The notes: generated by a model not told the origin, from the letters alone. A stretch of 64,000 nucleotides of DNA from Treponema saccharophilum DSM 2985 (GCF_000255555.1 NZ_AGRW01000051.1:149820-213819), one strand, 5' to 3'; shown: positions 54,316-63,470, counted from the first letter of the stretch. A program made the numbers and translations.

Positions 54316-55602
54316 TCACGAAAGCGCGCCGACCGCGGTTCCGAGCGTTATGTCGTCATCCGCGCAGAGAATCTCGAAGTGGATTCCGCATTTGCCGACG
54401 AGATATTCCTGAAGGTACGCCTCCGTGCGCTCGCGGAGACGGTACGTCTTGAAGAAGGTCGTCCCGTTGCAGAGCATGGCGACGGGGCGGAGCGAAGATT
54501 TCCCCCCGCCCGACTGTATTGCGTTGGCGGAAAGGATTGCGGCGGCATACCGTGCCGTCCTGTCCACGGCCGCGTCGAGAATCTCGCACGCGAAAAGCCT
54601 GTCGTCCTCGCACGCGCCCGAGAAAGCCGCGGCGATGCGCCCCGTCCCGAACGGAGAATGGAGGAATTCGTTCATCTCGACGGTGTTGATTGCGCCGAGC
54701 GCCTTGACGGCCTGTGCCGCGCCGTCGGAGAAGAGCCCCTCGGACACTGCGACGGAAAGCATTTCCCCGCCGAGGCGGCCGAGATACGCGCCAGAGCATC
54801 CCTTCTCGAGGAGGTACTGCCCCGGAATGTTCGTCCCGGCATCCACCGCCTTGTCGAAATCGGAAAGGGGAACGTCGCCGCACTTGCCGCTCTCGCAGAC
54901 GACAATCTGCTTTTCGATTCCGAGCGAGCTGTCGGCGGGCTGCACGTATGCCGCGTTCATTCCCGTCCCGAGTATGAAGCCGATGTACGCCGAGTATTCC
55001 GCACCGGCGCGCGTAGCGGCCTTTCCTGCGAGGAGCGCCGCGACGGTGTCGTTAAGCAGCGTGACGCGGGAAACGGACTTCCATCCGCGGGCAGAGAGCG
55101 TCTCGAGGAGCGTCTTTCCCACAGGAACGCCGATGACCTCCGGAGCCTTGACCTCCTTGCTGAATCCGTTCGGGATGCCGTCGCCGTCCTCCGTAATCTT
55201 CATGGAATAGGAGAAGCAGAACCCTATCTTGTCCGCCTTGTCGCGGAGGTGCTCGATGTTGTCGGCAATCTGCGCGAAGACTTCAGCCTTGGAAAGCTCC
55301 CTCTCCACGCCCGGCATCTTGTCCTTCTTGAAATCGGATATGGCCGCGCAGCCGTCATCGTCGAACGAGACGAGGCAAGAGCGGAAATTCGTGCCGCCGG
55401 CGTCTATGACGATGACGCGCTCGTTCTTCGGGCGGGAAGACGGCGGGAGCATCCACGTCCGTATCATGTCCTGCCCCGCCTTCTTGCCGGAAAGCCCCTG
55501 CCTCATATCATTGAGGATTGCGCCGGCAGCAGCCCCGACGTCCATCCCCACGGGGAAATTGTGCCTCATCAAGAAAGATGCAGCCTTCGTAGTCATTTTC
55601 AT
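54316..55602 (-). CDS. Hexokinase
   Basis: 428 residues. Hexokinase-family blocks are IVIDAGGTNFRSCLVSF (phosphate 1), KIGFCFSYSMKITEDGDG, LLNDTVAALLAG (phosphate/sugar site with the catalytic Asp) and GFILGTGMNAAYVQ. It phosphorylates glucose or other hexoses with ATP, feeding glycolysis. It is the eukaryote-like hexokinase type known from treponemes rather than the bacterial glucokinase type. AGGAG precedes two closely spaced ATG codons (55602 and 55596), so the start may be two codons later. Confidence 0.92.
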   Translation of the reverse strand: MKMTTKAASFLMRHNFPVGMDVGAAAGAILNDMRQGLSGKKAGQDMIRTWMLPPSSRPKNERVIVIDAGGTNFRSCLVSFDDDGCAAISDFKKDKMPGVERELSKAEVFAQIADNIEHLRDKADKIGFCFSYSMKITEDGDGIPNGFSKEVKAPEVIGVPVGKTLLETLSARGWKSVSRVTLLNDTVAALLAGKAATRAGAEYSAYIGFILGTGMNAAYVQPADSSLGIEKQIVVCESGKCGDVPLSDFDKAVDAGTNIPGQYLLEKGCSGAYLGRLGGEMLSVAVSEGLFSDGAAQAVKALGAINTVEMNEFLHSPFGTGRIAAAFSGACEDDRLFACEILDAAVDRTARYAAAILSANAIQSGGGKSSLRPVAMLCNGTTFFKTYRLRERTEAYLQEYLVGKCGIHFEILCADDDITLGTAVGALS

Positions 55603-55736
55603 TCACTCCTTTTCCTACGTACTTTTTTGCAGCCCCGGAAACGATTCCAAGACCAATCTATTTTACTCATCTTTCGGATTCCCGCAAGGAGAATTCCCGC
55701 CGGATTCCGGGGCGCGGGACGAGGGGCGCGAAATCA

Positions 55737-55752
55737 TGGTATACTAGGGCGC
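55737..55752 (+). promoter_or_regulatory. Extended -10 for probable leaderless helicase mRNA
   Basis: TGgTATACT (hexamer 55740-55745) is 7 bases before the ATG at 55753. There is no Shine-Dalgarno and no clear -35. Confidence 0.55.
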
Positions 55753-57882
55753 ATGACGGATTTATCTGATTTGAAAAACGAACTGAACCCGGAGCAGTAC
55801 GAGGCTGTCATGACGACCGAAGGCGCGCTCCTTATCATAGCCGGCGCGGGAAGCGGAAAAACCCGCGTCATAACGTTCAGGATAGCGCACATGCTCGACA
55901 AGGGCATTCCGCAAAGCGCGATACTTGCCCTGACGTTCACGAACAAAGCCGCGAAGGAGATGGAGGAGCGCATAAAGTCGATGACCGGAAAGAAGCTGCA
56001 GAACCTTACGGTATCGACATTCCACGCGTTCGGCGTGCGCGTGCTCAGGCAGGACATAGACAGGCTCGGCTGGCGGCAGAATTTTTCCATATACGACGAG
56101 ACGGACAGGAATTCGCTCATAAAGGAGACGGCGCGCGAGCTCCGGTATTCGGAGGAATCGCTCGACCTCTACAAAATCGGCGCGCTCATAAGCGACATAA
56201 AGACGGGGCGCAAATCGTGGAACGAGGAGAATTCCGTCTACCGCGATTTGTACGACGGGTACGAGGAGGGGCTGCGTCTTTTCAACGCGGTCGATTTCGA
56301 CGACTTGATAACGCTCCCCATACGGCTGTTCCGGGAATTCCCCGACGTCCTCGCACGGTACAAGGAACGGTACCGCTACATCATGGTCGACGAATTCCAG
56401 GACACGAGCCACCAGCAGTACGAGTTCATGCGACTCCTTGCCGACAAGAACGTCGCGGTCGTGGGCGACGACGACCAGTCCATCTACTCATGGCGCGGCG
56501 CGGACTACCAGAACATAGAGAATTTCGAGAAGGACTTCCCGAACGTGAGGGAAATCAAGCTCGAGCAGAACTACCGCTCGACGGGAACAATCCTGGAGGC
56601 GGCGAACGGCGTCATCCAACACAACACGAACAGGAAGGAGAAGAAGCTCTGGAGCGGCAACGGCGAGGGAAAGCCCATCGAGGTCTACTACCCGGAGAAC
56701 GAGGCGGTTGAGGCGGACTTCATAATAGAATGCATCCACTCGCTCGCTATTTCGGAGAAGAGAAAATACTCCGACTTCTGCATCCTCATGAGGGCGAACA
56801 CGCAGAGCCGACCGATAGAGGAGGCGTTCCTCGCGGACGACATTCCCTACACGATGAGCGGCGGAACGAGCTTCTTCCAGCGGAAGGAGATAAAGGACGT
56901 GATAAGCTACCTCCGCGTCGTGTCGAACCACGACGACGACGTGAACCTCCTCCGGATAATAAACACGCCGAGGCGCGGCATCGGACGGGCGACGCTCGAG
57001 AAGCTGAACGAGACCGCGCGCATGAATTCCTGCTCACTCTGGGACGCAATACAGTCCGTCATCCGTCCCGGCGGGGAGGACGAGCCAGTCCAGACAGACC
57101 TTTTCGGGAACATACTCGACGAAATTCACTCCGACGACTACTCGGACGACGCGATTGAGGGGATGAAGGAGCTGACGTCGCTGATAGAAGGCGGGAAGCC
57201 GATGCTCGGCGGGCACAACCTGTCGAAAAAGATAAAGGCGTTCATCGACGAGTGCCGCTACTTCGACTACCTCGTCTCAGAAACCCCGAAAAGCCCGAAG
57301 GCGGCGCAGTACAAGATGATGAACATCGAGAGCCTCATACGCTCCGTCACGAAATGGGAGAACGACCCGGACAATTCCGACCCGACGCTTTACAATTATC
57401 TCAACAGGATAACGCTCCTCAGCCGGGACGACTACGAGGAGGAGGACACGGGGAAGGTGAACCTCATGACAATACACGCGTCGAAGGGGCTCGAATTCCC
57501 CGTCGTGTTCATCGCGGGCGCCGAGGACGACATTCTCCCGCACGCACGGGCAGTCGAGGAAGGCGGGGACGCGGCAGTCGAGGAGGAGCGCCGGCTCTTC
57601 TACGTTGCGATAACGAGAGCGCGCGACAAGCTCTACATATCCTCGTGCAGGAGACGCCGGAAGCATTCGTTCGCGCAGAGGCAGGACGAGGCCGAGCAGA
57701 CGGCGAAACCTGCCGACGACGGTGACGAATGCAAGCCAAGCCGGTTCCTCGACGAGATTCCGAAGCAGCTCGTCGAGTACCACGAGCCGCAGAAACCGGT
57801 CGCCCCGGACGAGGCGCAGCGCATCCTCGAGGACATGATAAAGAAGTTCAGGAAGCCGATAGTTCCCGGATTCGCAAAGTGA
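55753..57882 (+). CDS. UvrD/PcrA-type DNA helicase
   Basis: 709 residues from MTDLSDLKNELNPEQYEAV, where SF1A homology starts; the same frame is open for about 1.9 kb upstream, but that is a shadow of two minus-strand genes. Motifs are: I AGAGSGKT, Ia ALTFTNKAAKEM, II VDEFQDTS, III VGDDDQSIYSWRGA, IV EQNYRSTGTILEAAN, V MTIHASKGLEFPVVFIAG, VI EERRLFYVAITRARDKL. It is a 3'-5' helicase for repair and replication. It diverges from the hexokinase gene. Confidence 0.93.
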   Translation: MTDLSDLKNELNPEQYEAVMTTEGALLIIAGAGSGKTRVITFRIAHMLDKGIPQSAILALTFTNKAAKEMEERIKSMTGKKLQNLTVSTFHAFGVRVLRQDIDRLGWRQNFSIYDETDRNSLIKETARELRYSEESLDLYKIGALISDIKTGRKSWNEENSVYRDLYDGYEEGLRLFNAVDFDDLITLPIRLFREFPDVLARYKERYRYIMVDEFQDTSHQQYEFMRLLADKNVAVVGDDDQSIYSWRGADYQNIENFEKDFPNVREIKLEQNYRSTGTILEAANGVIQHNTNRKEKKLWSGNGEGKPIEVYYPENEAVEADFIIECIHSLAISEKRKYSDFCILMRANTQSRPIEEAFLADDIPYTMSGGTSFFQRKEIKDVISYLRVVSNHDDDVNLLRIINTPRRGIGRATLEKLNETARMNSCSLWDAIQSVIRPGGEDEPVQTDLFGNILDEIHSDDYSDDAIEGMKELTSLIEGGKPMLGGHNLSKKIKAFIDECRYFDYLVSETPKSPKAAQYKMMNIESLIRSVTKWENDPDNSDPTLYNYLNRITLLSRDDYEEEDTGKVNLMTIHASKGLEFPVVFIAGAEDDILPHARAVEEGGDAAVEEERRLFYVAITRARDKLYISSCRRRRKHSFAQRQDEAEQTAKPADDGDECKPSRFLDEIPKQLVEYHEPQKPVAPDEAQRILEDMIKKFRKPIVPGFAK

Positions 57883-57912
57883 CAGCGGACGGTTTTCAAG
57901 TCAGGAGTTTTT

Positions 57913-59016
57913 ATGAAAAAAGTGCAGAAAAGGAAAGGCGGGACGATAACGGCGGCGTTCGCGCTCGCCATCATGCTATCGTCCTTCTCGTGCCAGTCGG
58001 CGAAGACGATAGAGGCGGAGATGGATGCAGAAGAGGAATACGTTCCCGACATAGAGACCGTGAGCGACGAGCGCGCGGAGGCGATCCTTGACGAGGCGGC
58101 AACCATCGACGCGCTCGCGTTCAAGGAGATATGGGGATACGTCATGGAGGGGCGCGAGGGCGAATTCTCCGCGAAATACCCGATAACGGACGTCGGGTAT
58201 TTCGTCTCGGCTGTCAACGTCTACAGCGAGATGCCCCCTGTTCCGCCGAAATCAAAATTCTTCAAGAATTTCAAGGGAAGGGTCCACGTCGTCACGAGCG
58301 TGGACTCGCAGAGCCAGACGCACCTGCTCCTGTCGCCCGACCTCCCTTTGCGGGAGCGGATTGCGGAGCAGATGGTGAAGGCGGCGGAGACGTACGACGG
58401 GCTCCAGATAGACTGGGAGAACATCCCGAAAAAGGACGCGGAGAATTTCTTCGAGCTTCTCCGCATCGTCAGGAAAAAGCTCCCCGCCGGAAAGACGCTT
58501 TCGATAGCGACGAAGGCGCGCCTCCGGACGCTGGCGGACGACCCGTTCGCGTACGCGCCCCTCGCGGAGCTTACCGACAAGATAATCATAATGGCATACG
58601 ACGAGCATTGGTCGACGAGCAGGCCGGGCGCAATCGCGTCGACGGGCTGGGGAAAGCGGATAGCATCATACGCGCAGACGCAGATTCCCGCGGACAAGCT
58701 CATCATGGGGCTCTCGTTCTACGGACGGACGTGGCTGAGCGCCCCGGTGCGCGGGCAGGCATGGTACAACAGCGGAATCGAGCGCATAAAACGGGAGAAC
58801 GGCGTGACGGAAGTCCAGCGCGACGCGTACGGCATCCCGCACTTCTCGTTCAAGGAGGAGGCGACCATCACGGGATGGTACGACGACATCGACTCCCTCA
58901 AGATACGGTGCGACGCATACGCGAAGATGGGCATCGACAGGATAGCATTCTGGCGCGTCGGGCAGGAAAACCCCGATTTCTGGAAATGCCTCAGGATTTC
59001 CGCCGAAAAAGAATGA
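57913..59016 (+). CDS. GH18-family lipoprotein (chitinase/YaaH-like fold)
   Basis: 367 residues. The lipoprotein signal has a lipobox-like SFSC (Cys27). The GH18 barrel has the catalytic motif DGLQIDWE (DGxxxDxE, about 168-175), then LSIATKA, IIIMAYDEHWS and the final WYDDIDSLKIRCDAYAKMGIDRIAFWRVG. The catalytic acid Glu and both Asp are present, so it may hydrolyse a GlcNAc-containing glycan such as chitin or peptidoglycan. It probably faces the periplasm or outer surface. GGAG lies 6 bases before the ATG; it follows the helicase gene by 30 bases. Confidence 0.88.
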   Translation: MKKVQKRKGGTITAAFALAIMLSSFSCQSAKTIEAEMDAEEEYVPDIETVSDERAEAILDEAATIDALAFKEIWGYVMEGREGEFSAKYPITDVGYFVSAVNVYSEMPPVPPKSKFFKNFKGRVHVVTSVDSQSQTHLLLSPDLPLRERIAEQMVKAAETYDGLQIDWENIPKKDAENFFELLRIVRKKLPAGKTLSIATKARLRTLADDPFAYAPLAELTDKIIIMAYDEHWSTSRPGAIASTGWGKRIASYAQTQIPADKLIMGLSFYGRTWLSAPVRGQAWYNSGIERIKRENGVTEVQRDAYGIPHFSFKEEATITGWYDDIDSLKIRCDAYAKMGIDRIAFWRVGQENPDFWKCLRISAEKE

Positions 59017-59020
59017 TGCC

Positions 59021-59037
59021 GCCGGATTTTGTCCGGC
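59021..59037. other. Hairpin between convergent GH18 and GH2 genes
   Basis: GCCGGA-ttttg-TCCGGC (59021-59037), a 6-bp stem between two convergent genes. No T-run follows on either strand, so terminator function is uncertain. Confidence 0.4.
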
Positions 59038-59061
59038 AGCATCCAAAAAGCAGGCCCGAGC

Positions 59062-61494
59062 CTACTCCACGTCAAATTCCACGCGGCTCTCGGTTCCTGT
59101 CCAGTCCTTCACGACGAGCGAGCCGCGCCCCTTACCGCCGGCCGTCCTGACATACGTTCCTGCCATACCGCCCTTGAGGGATACGGCAGACGGCCCCACG
59201 AGCTCCACGGCGCCCTCCGTCCTGAGCGTCACCGCCTCCTGGCAGAACGGCTGGACGTTCCCGTTCTGGTCGACGGCGCGAAGGCAGACCTGCGCCATGT
59301 CGTACGTCTCCTCCTCGCGCAACGCAGTCCTCCGGCAGAACGCCTTCACGGAAACGCTCCTCATAGGCTCCCGCGTGACGCTCCTGACGATTTTTCCGCC
59401 GCGATAGGAGTCGAACCGGTACACGACGGACTCGCCGCCCCAATTTCCGATGTACTTCCCGTACAGCTTCCTGAGATGCTCCGGGTTCGTCACGCCTCGC
59501 GCCCAAAGGAGAAGCCCCTTCATGATGACCTTCAGCGGAAGCCTGTTCACGCCGTATTTCTGCAGCGCGAACAGCATCGACTTCACCGCCGCGAAATTCC
59601 GCTCGGGAACGCCGTCCTCGTCAACAATCCGGTGCCCTATGTAATCGTCGATGAGAATCGGGCCGTGCGGCAGGTTCCTGAACGGGGAATCCGCGGCCGT
59701 GTATTCCTTGATGAAAATATCGTTCACGTACATCCTCACGCTGTCGGCGTTCGTTATTATGAAAACGTCGCCCCGCGCGCCGCCTGGATGCTCGCCGATA
59801 TCCATGCTCGACGTGACATCCAGGATGTCCCCCGACACGGAGGCGTCCTGCTGGCTCGCGTAGACGAACGCCGCCATCTTCGGGTTCCTGAACATATCCA
59901 TGACGCCGTGGTAGCAGATATAGTCGCCGGAACCGAAATCCTTGTGCGTGTTGTAGTCGAACGCGCACCATCCGCTTCCACCCGCACAGTCATCACGCGC
60001 GGCGAGGGCGTCGAGAACCTTCGCGTGGCGCAGCGCGTGCTCCGTCCGGAGCCGCTCGCAGTCGAACGTCTTCGTCGGGAACATATGCCCGTTGTATTCC
60101 GTGACCATGAATCCCTTTCTGGTGTCGGTGACGCGCTTTTTCGGAAGGCAGCCGTCGTTCGGCCCGTGGAAGCTGAAATCGTTGAACGTGTAGACATCCT
60201 CAAGGAGGCTGCTGTGCTTGAGGAACCTGACCCCGCCCGTCGGACGCGTCGAATCCAGGCTGTGCGCGACAGCGTTCGTCCTTGCGTAGAATTCGTCGTC
60301 GTCCTGGCTCTCGTTTATCCTGACGCCCCAAATGAAGACAGACGGATGGTTCCTGTACTGAAGGACCATGTCCCGGACGTTCTCCACCGCAACGTCCTTC
60401 CATTTTTCGTCGCCGATATGCTGCCATCCGGGAATCTCGGTGAAGACGAGAAGCCCGATTTCGTCGCACCTGTCAACGAAATGCCTGCCCTGCGGATAAT
60501 GCGACGTCCTGACCTCGTTCAGCCCCAGCTCGTATTTGAGGATGTCCGCGTCCTCCCGCTGCATCGACTTCGGGGCGGCGTACCCTATATACGGCCACGA
60601 CTGGTGCCTGTTCAGCCCGCGCAGCCTGATTTTCCGCCCGTTGAGATAGAATCCGGTCTCGTCGAACCGTATGCTCCTGAACCCGAACCGCACCCGGCTC
60701 TCGTCGAGGATTTCCCCGAACGCGCCGACAAGCTCCGTCACGAGCGTGTAAAGGAACGGGGAATCGACGTCCCACTTCTCCGCGCCGGCGCATTCCGAGC
60801 GGGACTTGACGAGCGACTTTCCCCCGGAAAACGACGAGGCGTCGACACCGACCGCGAATTCCGCGAGCACGGTTCCGGAAGAAGCCGTCATGGGCGCACC
60901 GTCGGCAGGGACGACCTTCTGCCGCACGCACAGCCCGTCAGGAGCCGCGCCCGAAGCGACGACAGTCACCTCGGTGCTGACAGAACCGTCCGCCGCCATC
61001 ACGAAAACATCGTCGATGCGGATTTTCCCCCGGATATCGAGATACACGTCACGGTAGATTCCGCCATACGTCATGTAATCGACGACGAAGCCGAACGGAG
61101 GCTGGTTCAGGGATTCCCTGCTGTCAACGCGGATAGCGAGCACGTTCTCTCCGCCCTCGTCCGCAAGGAAATCGGTCAAGTCGACGGTAAAGGCAGTGTA
61201 GCCGCACTCATGGAGCGCGACGCTCCTCCCGTTGACGAACACCTCGCTGCAATGCGCGGCACCCTCGACAGTGAGAAGGACGCGCCCTTCCTTCCACCCG
61301 CTTTCAGTCCGGAACGTCCGCCTGTATATGGAATTCTTCTGGTAAATCTCTGTCGGGAATGAGTTGAATGGAGTGACCGCAACTGCATGAGGAATGCGCA
61401 CGGTCTCGAAGTCGCCGGCATAATCCATCATCGTCTTCTCCGCAGAAAAAGACGGCGAATACTGCCAGCCGTCGTTCAAAAATATTTTTGCCAT
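59062..61494 (-). CDS. GH2-family glycosidase (beta-galactosidase/glucuronidase type)
   Basis: 810 residues from MAKIFLNDGWQYSPSF; the frame is open 32 codons earlier but that part is basic and unlike the family. Order: sugar-binding jelly roll (1-170), immunoglobulin-like domain (about 175-275), TIM barrel with NEVRTSHYPQGRHFVDRCDEIGLLVF, acid/base Glu in WGVRINES and nucleophile Glu in VTEYNGH, then C-terminal sandwich domains. There is no signal peptide, so it is cytoplasmic. It removes beta-linked sugars from oligosaccharides; the exact sugar is not clear. There is no Shine-Dalgarno; a -10 is adjacent. Confidence 0.9.
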   Translation of the reverse strand: MAKIFLNDGWQYSPSFSAEKTMMDYAGDFETVRIPHAVAVTPFNSFPTEIYQKNSIYRRTFRTESGWKEGRVLLTVEGAAHCSEVFVNGRSVALHECGYTAFTVDLTDFLADEGGENVLAIRVDSRESLNQPPFGFVVDYMTYGGIYRDVYLDIRGKIRIDDVFVMAADGSVSTEVTVVASGAAPDGLCVRQKVVPADGAPMTASSGTVLAEFAVGVDASSFSGGKSLVKSRSECAGAEKWDVDSPFLYTLVTELVGAFGEILDESRVRFGFRSIRFDETGFYLNGRKIRLRGLNRHQSWPYIGYAAPKSMQREDADILKYELGLNEVRTSHYPQGRHFVDRCDEIGLLVFTEIPGWQHIGDEKWKDVAVENVRDMVLQYRNHPSVFIWGVRINESQDDDEFYARTNAVAHSLDSTRPTGGVRFLKHSSLLEDVYTFNDFSFHGPNDGCLPKKRVTDTRKGFMVTEYNGHMFPTKTFDCERLRTEHALRHAKVLDALAARDDCAGGSGWCAFDYNTHKDFGSGDYICYHGVMDMFRNPKMAAFVYASQQDASVSGDILDVTSSMDIGEHPGGARGDVFIITNADSVRMYVNDIFIKEYTAADSPFRNLPHGPILIDDYIGHRIVDEDGVPERNFAAVKSMLFALQKYGVNRLPLKVIMKGLLLWARGVTNPEHLRKLYGKYIGNWGGESVVYRFDSYRGGKIVRSVTREPMRSVSVKAFCRRTALREEETYDMAQVCLRAVDQNGNVQPFCQEAVTLRTEGAVELVGPSAVSLKGGMAGTYVRTAGGKGRGSLVVKDWTGTESRVEFDVE

Positions 61495-61507
61495 GACGAC
61501 AAGTGTA
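61495..61507 (-). promoter_or_regulatory. -10 for probable leaderless GH2 mRNA
   Basis: On the minus strand TACACT (61502-61507) is 7 bases before the ATG at 61494. The -35 candidate TTGCTT (61525-61530) has 17-bp spacing. No Shine-Dalgarno is present. Confidence 0.5.
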
Positions 61508-61591
61508 AACCCGAATTTCCGGCAAAGCAAGGAACGCCGGAACCGTCGTCCGAATTTTCTGAATAAATCAGAATCAGCGGCGCAATGCATG

Positions 61592-61620
61592 TTGCAATTT
61601 TTTTTTCTATATGATATATT
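61592..61620 (+). promoter_or_regulatory. tRNA-Arg promoter
   Basis: -35 TTGCAA (61592-61597), an exact 17-bp spacer and -10 TATATT (61615-61620), 12 bases before the tRNA. Confidence 0.7.
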
Positions 61621-61632
61621 CAGTCCCGTTGC

Positions 61633-61707
61633 GAGATTGTAGCTCAGCTGGATTAGAGCATCTGCCTTCTAAGCAGAGGGTCGCTGGTTCGAGCCCAGTC
61701 AGTCTCA
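61633..61707 (+). tRNA. tRNA-Arg (anticodon UCU)
   Basis: A 75-base cloverleaf. The acceptor stem GAGATTG/CAGTCTC has one G-T pair. The D arm is GCTC/GAGC, the anticodon stem TCTGC/GCAGA with loop CTTCTAA (anticodon TCT), and the T arm GCTGG/CCAGT with TTCGAGC. The discriminator is A61707. The CCA end is not encoded. It reads AGA codons. Confidence 0.95.
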
Positions 61708-61714
61708 AAACCGG

Positions 61715-61747
61715 CGAAGCCTTGTTTTCGGGGCTTCGTTTTTTTTT
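61715..61747 (+). terminator. Rho-independent terminator after tRNA-Arg
   Basis: Stem CGAAGCC (61715-61721) with GGCTTCG (61732-61738), followed by nine T residues. Confidence 0.9.
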
Positions 61748-61822
61748 GTACGCCGAAAAAACGCTCCTCCCTTGCAAAAAAAACGGGGTGCGGCATCAGT
61801 GCCACATTCCCATGGAGTTTTT

Positions 61823-62101
61823 ATGGCGCGGACACTATATCCATTTTCTCTCTCGCGGCGGAAAAATTCGCCCTTCTATGTAAAGGTCGAGGACGGCTTC
61901 TCAAGCCAAATGCTGCTTTATAAATACAAAAAAGCGCGCCAGCCTCCGCCAGAGCTGTTCGTCCGCCTAATGGCGGGGCTGTTCCTGCAGTTTTTTCTTT
62001 ACATATTATGCCTCCGTTCGTATTCTGATGTCGCCCTCTTTTTCCAGTTTCTTCATAATGTCGCTTATTTCAAGGCGGGCATTGTCAATGTCCTCTTTTG
62101 A
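61823..62101 (+). pseudogene. Tyrosine-recombinase (integrase) N-terminal remnant
   Basis: An ATG with GGAG 5 bases upstream opens a frame reading MARTLYPFSLSRRKNSPFYV, then KVEDGFSSQMLLYKYKKARQ, which resembles the N-terminal arm-binding strands of treponemal and gut-bacterial tyrosine integrases. After about 40 residues the similarity stops and the frame runs antisense into the next gene (3' overlap of 96 bases). The catalytic domain is absent. Its place directly after a tRNA gene is where an integrated element keeps its integrase, so I infer a remnant of a lost island. The match was made by eye and needs a search. Confidence 0.4.
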
Positions 62102-63268
62102 CGGGGGATTTTCGGCAAGCGATTTTTCCGACATCATAAGATATGCCCTCATCCGCTGGCTCATGTTTGAAAGAATCTTTTTCTTTACCGCGCCAAGCCA
62201 TTCAGAGCCGTCGTCAGCGAGCGCGCGGGCAAGAGTGCCGGAGCCTGTGTCGCGGAGGACTTTCTGCACTTCGCGGTCGGAAAGGCTTGCAAGCATCTTG
62301 ACGGCATAGAGCTGTTTTTCAAGGCGGTCTTTAAGCTCCTCCAAGCCGCGCTCTTCAAGCAGCTTGTAAAGGTCGCTCCGCTCCGTTTTGTCCATGCGGC
62401 GGACGGCGGAAATCAGATGTTCCTCATTGACGGCATCGTCAAGCATCATGCGCTCCAAAAAGCCCTCGAAAGGCAGCTTGTTTTCTCCCATGCCGAATGA
62501 GGAGCTGAACATCACCTTCAAGAGCGTCTGCACATGCTCTTCGGTGCCGTAGTCTCCGAGCGCTTCCCGGCTCTTTTCGTTCCCCAGCTTCAGGATAAGC
62601 TCGCGGAGCGTTGCGGCGTAGGTGCGGAAGTCCGTTCGTGCGCGATTCAGGAGGCTGTCGCCAAAATCCTTCACCTCAAAATCATCTGTCTTTGCGCAGC
62701 CGAGCTCTTCCGCCGCAGTTTCGGAATGAGCCTTTTCGCCGGTATAATCGGCGGGGAAGATGTCCGCATCGCACAGCTCTTTCAGGTGGTCGTCCTCGTG
62801 CCAGTCGGAATCGTCATCGTACCAGAGCTTGAAATCGGCGGCGAGAAGCGGCCCCATCATCGCTTTCATGATGTCGCCCGTGACAACAGGATTGTCGCCG
62901 CGCTGCACGCTCAAAAGCCCTTCCGCGCCCATCATGAGGGAAAGGAGCGCGCCGTCCTTTTCGCCGGAGCCTAAGGCAAGGTAGAAAAAACTTGTGGCAA
63001 GCACTTCTTGGTCTGTGCCGTCCACTATCTGCCTTAGCATAGGAGAAAAGAACTTCTCTTCAAGCGAAACGGCATAGTCCTGATTCTCTGCGAGCGGGCG
63101 GAAGCCGTCGGGGTAGCGGATTGTGCCGTCGTCCTTTCTAAAGTCCTCAAGGGCTAAAAGCCCCTCGCGCCTGCCTTCTATGCTTGTGACGATGACAAAG
63201 TTCGCCGTGCGAAAAATCCGCGCCTTGTCCTCCGCCTTTGCTTTCGGGAAATCTTTGAATAAAATCAT
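62006..63268 (-). CDS. MotA-like cytoplasmic segment joined to FliG-C-like domain
   Basis: 420 residues with AGGAGG before the ATG. Residues 20-110 resemble the cytoplasmic part of MotA: GRREGLLALEDF (32-43) and RQIVDGTDQEVL (79-90) are near-signature blocks, but MotA's four membrane helices are absent. A less conserved acidic linker covers about 140-295. The C-terminal 120 residues match FliG-C: SLSDREVQKVLRD, then SNMSQRMRAYLM and SDIMKKLEKEGDIRI. In normal motors these two surfaces touch each other to make torque. Here they are in one soluble protein outside any flagellar operon. A chemotaxis, motor-regulating or unrelated role is open. Confidence 0.7.
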   Translation of the reverse strand: MILFKDFPKAKAEDKARIFRTANFVIVTSIEGRREGLLALEDFRKDDGTIRYPDGFRPLAENQDYAVSLEEKFFSPMLRQIVDGTDQEVLATSFFYLALGSGEKDGALLSLMMGAEGLLSVQRGDNPVVTGDIMKAMMGPLLAADFKLWYDDDSDWHEDDHLKELCDADIFPADYTGEKAHSETAAEELGCAKTDDFEVKDFGDSLLNRARTDFRTYAATLRELILKLGNEKSREALGDYGTEEHVQTLLKVMFSSSFGMGENKLPFEGFLERMMLDDAVNEEHLISAVRRMDKTERSDLYKLLEERGLEELKDRLEKQLYAVKMLASLSDREVQKVLRDTGSGTLARALADDGSEWLGAVKKKILSNMSQRMRAYLMMSEKSLAENPPSKEDIDNARLEISDIMKKLEKEGDIRIRTEA

Positions 63269-63470
63269 TGTGTCCTCCTTGGTTTTGTCAGCAATAATTA
63301 TAGGTAATTACACGGAATTTGGAAAAAAATTTGTGTTTTTTGTAAGAATTCGTAAAGCTATTTCTCCGTAGTGCCAGATTTAGACTACATTTTCCGCGCC
63401 CTTTGCCCACAAAAAAAGCGCACCAGCCGTAGCCAGTGCGCCGTGTGTGAGTTTCCGCTCAGGAATCACG
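63269..63470. other. Intergenic stretch without genes
   Basis: Between the MotA/FliG-like gene start and the end of the leucine-rich-repeat region I see only the terminator at 63411-63441. The promoter of the downstream gene must lie here, but no convincing -35/-10 pair stands out. Confidence 0.5.
63411..63441 (-). terminator. Terminator after the leucine-rich-repeat gene
   Basis: Stem GCGCAC/GTGCGC (63418-63423 with 63436-63441) followed on the minus strand by seven T residues (63411-63417). Confidence 0.75.

Noticed and set aside
53842..55752. A 1346-codon plus-strand frame that includes the helicase and 1.9 kb upstream
   Set aside because: Only the part from 55753 has helicase homology. 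The upstream part is arginine- and histidine-rich and lies opposite the hexokinase and metalloprotease-like genes; high GC makes long stop-free shadows.
59029..61362. A 777-codon plus-strand frame opposite the GH2 gene
   Set aside because: It is the exact antisense of a gene with intact catalytic motifs and has the Arg/His/Pro/Asp-rich composition of a shadow.
61611..61883. A 90-codon plus-strand frame over the tRNA
   Set aside because: It runs through the tRNA gene and its terminator.
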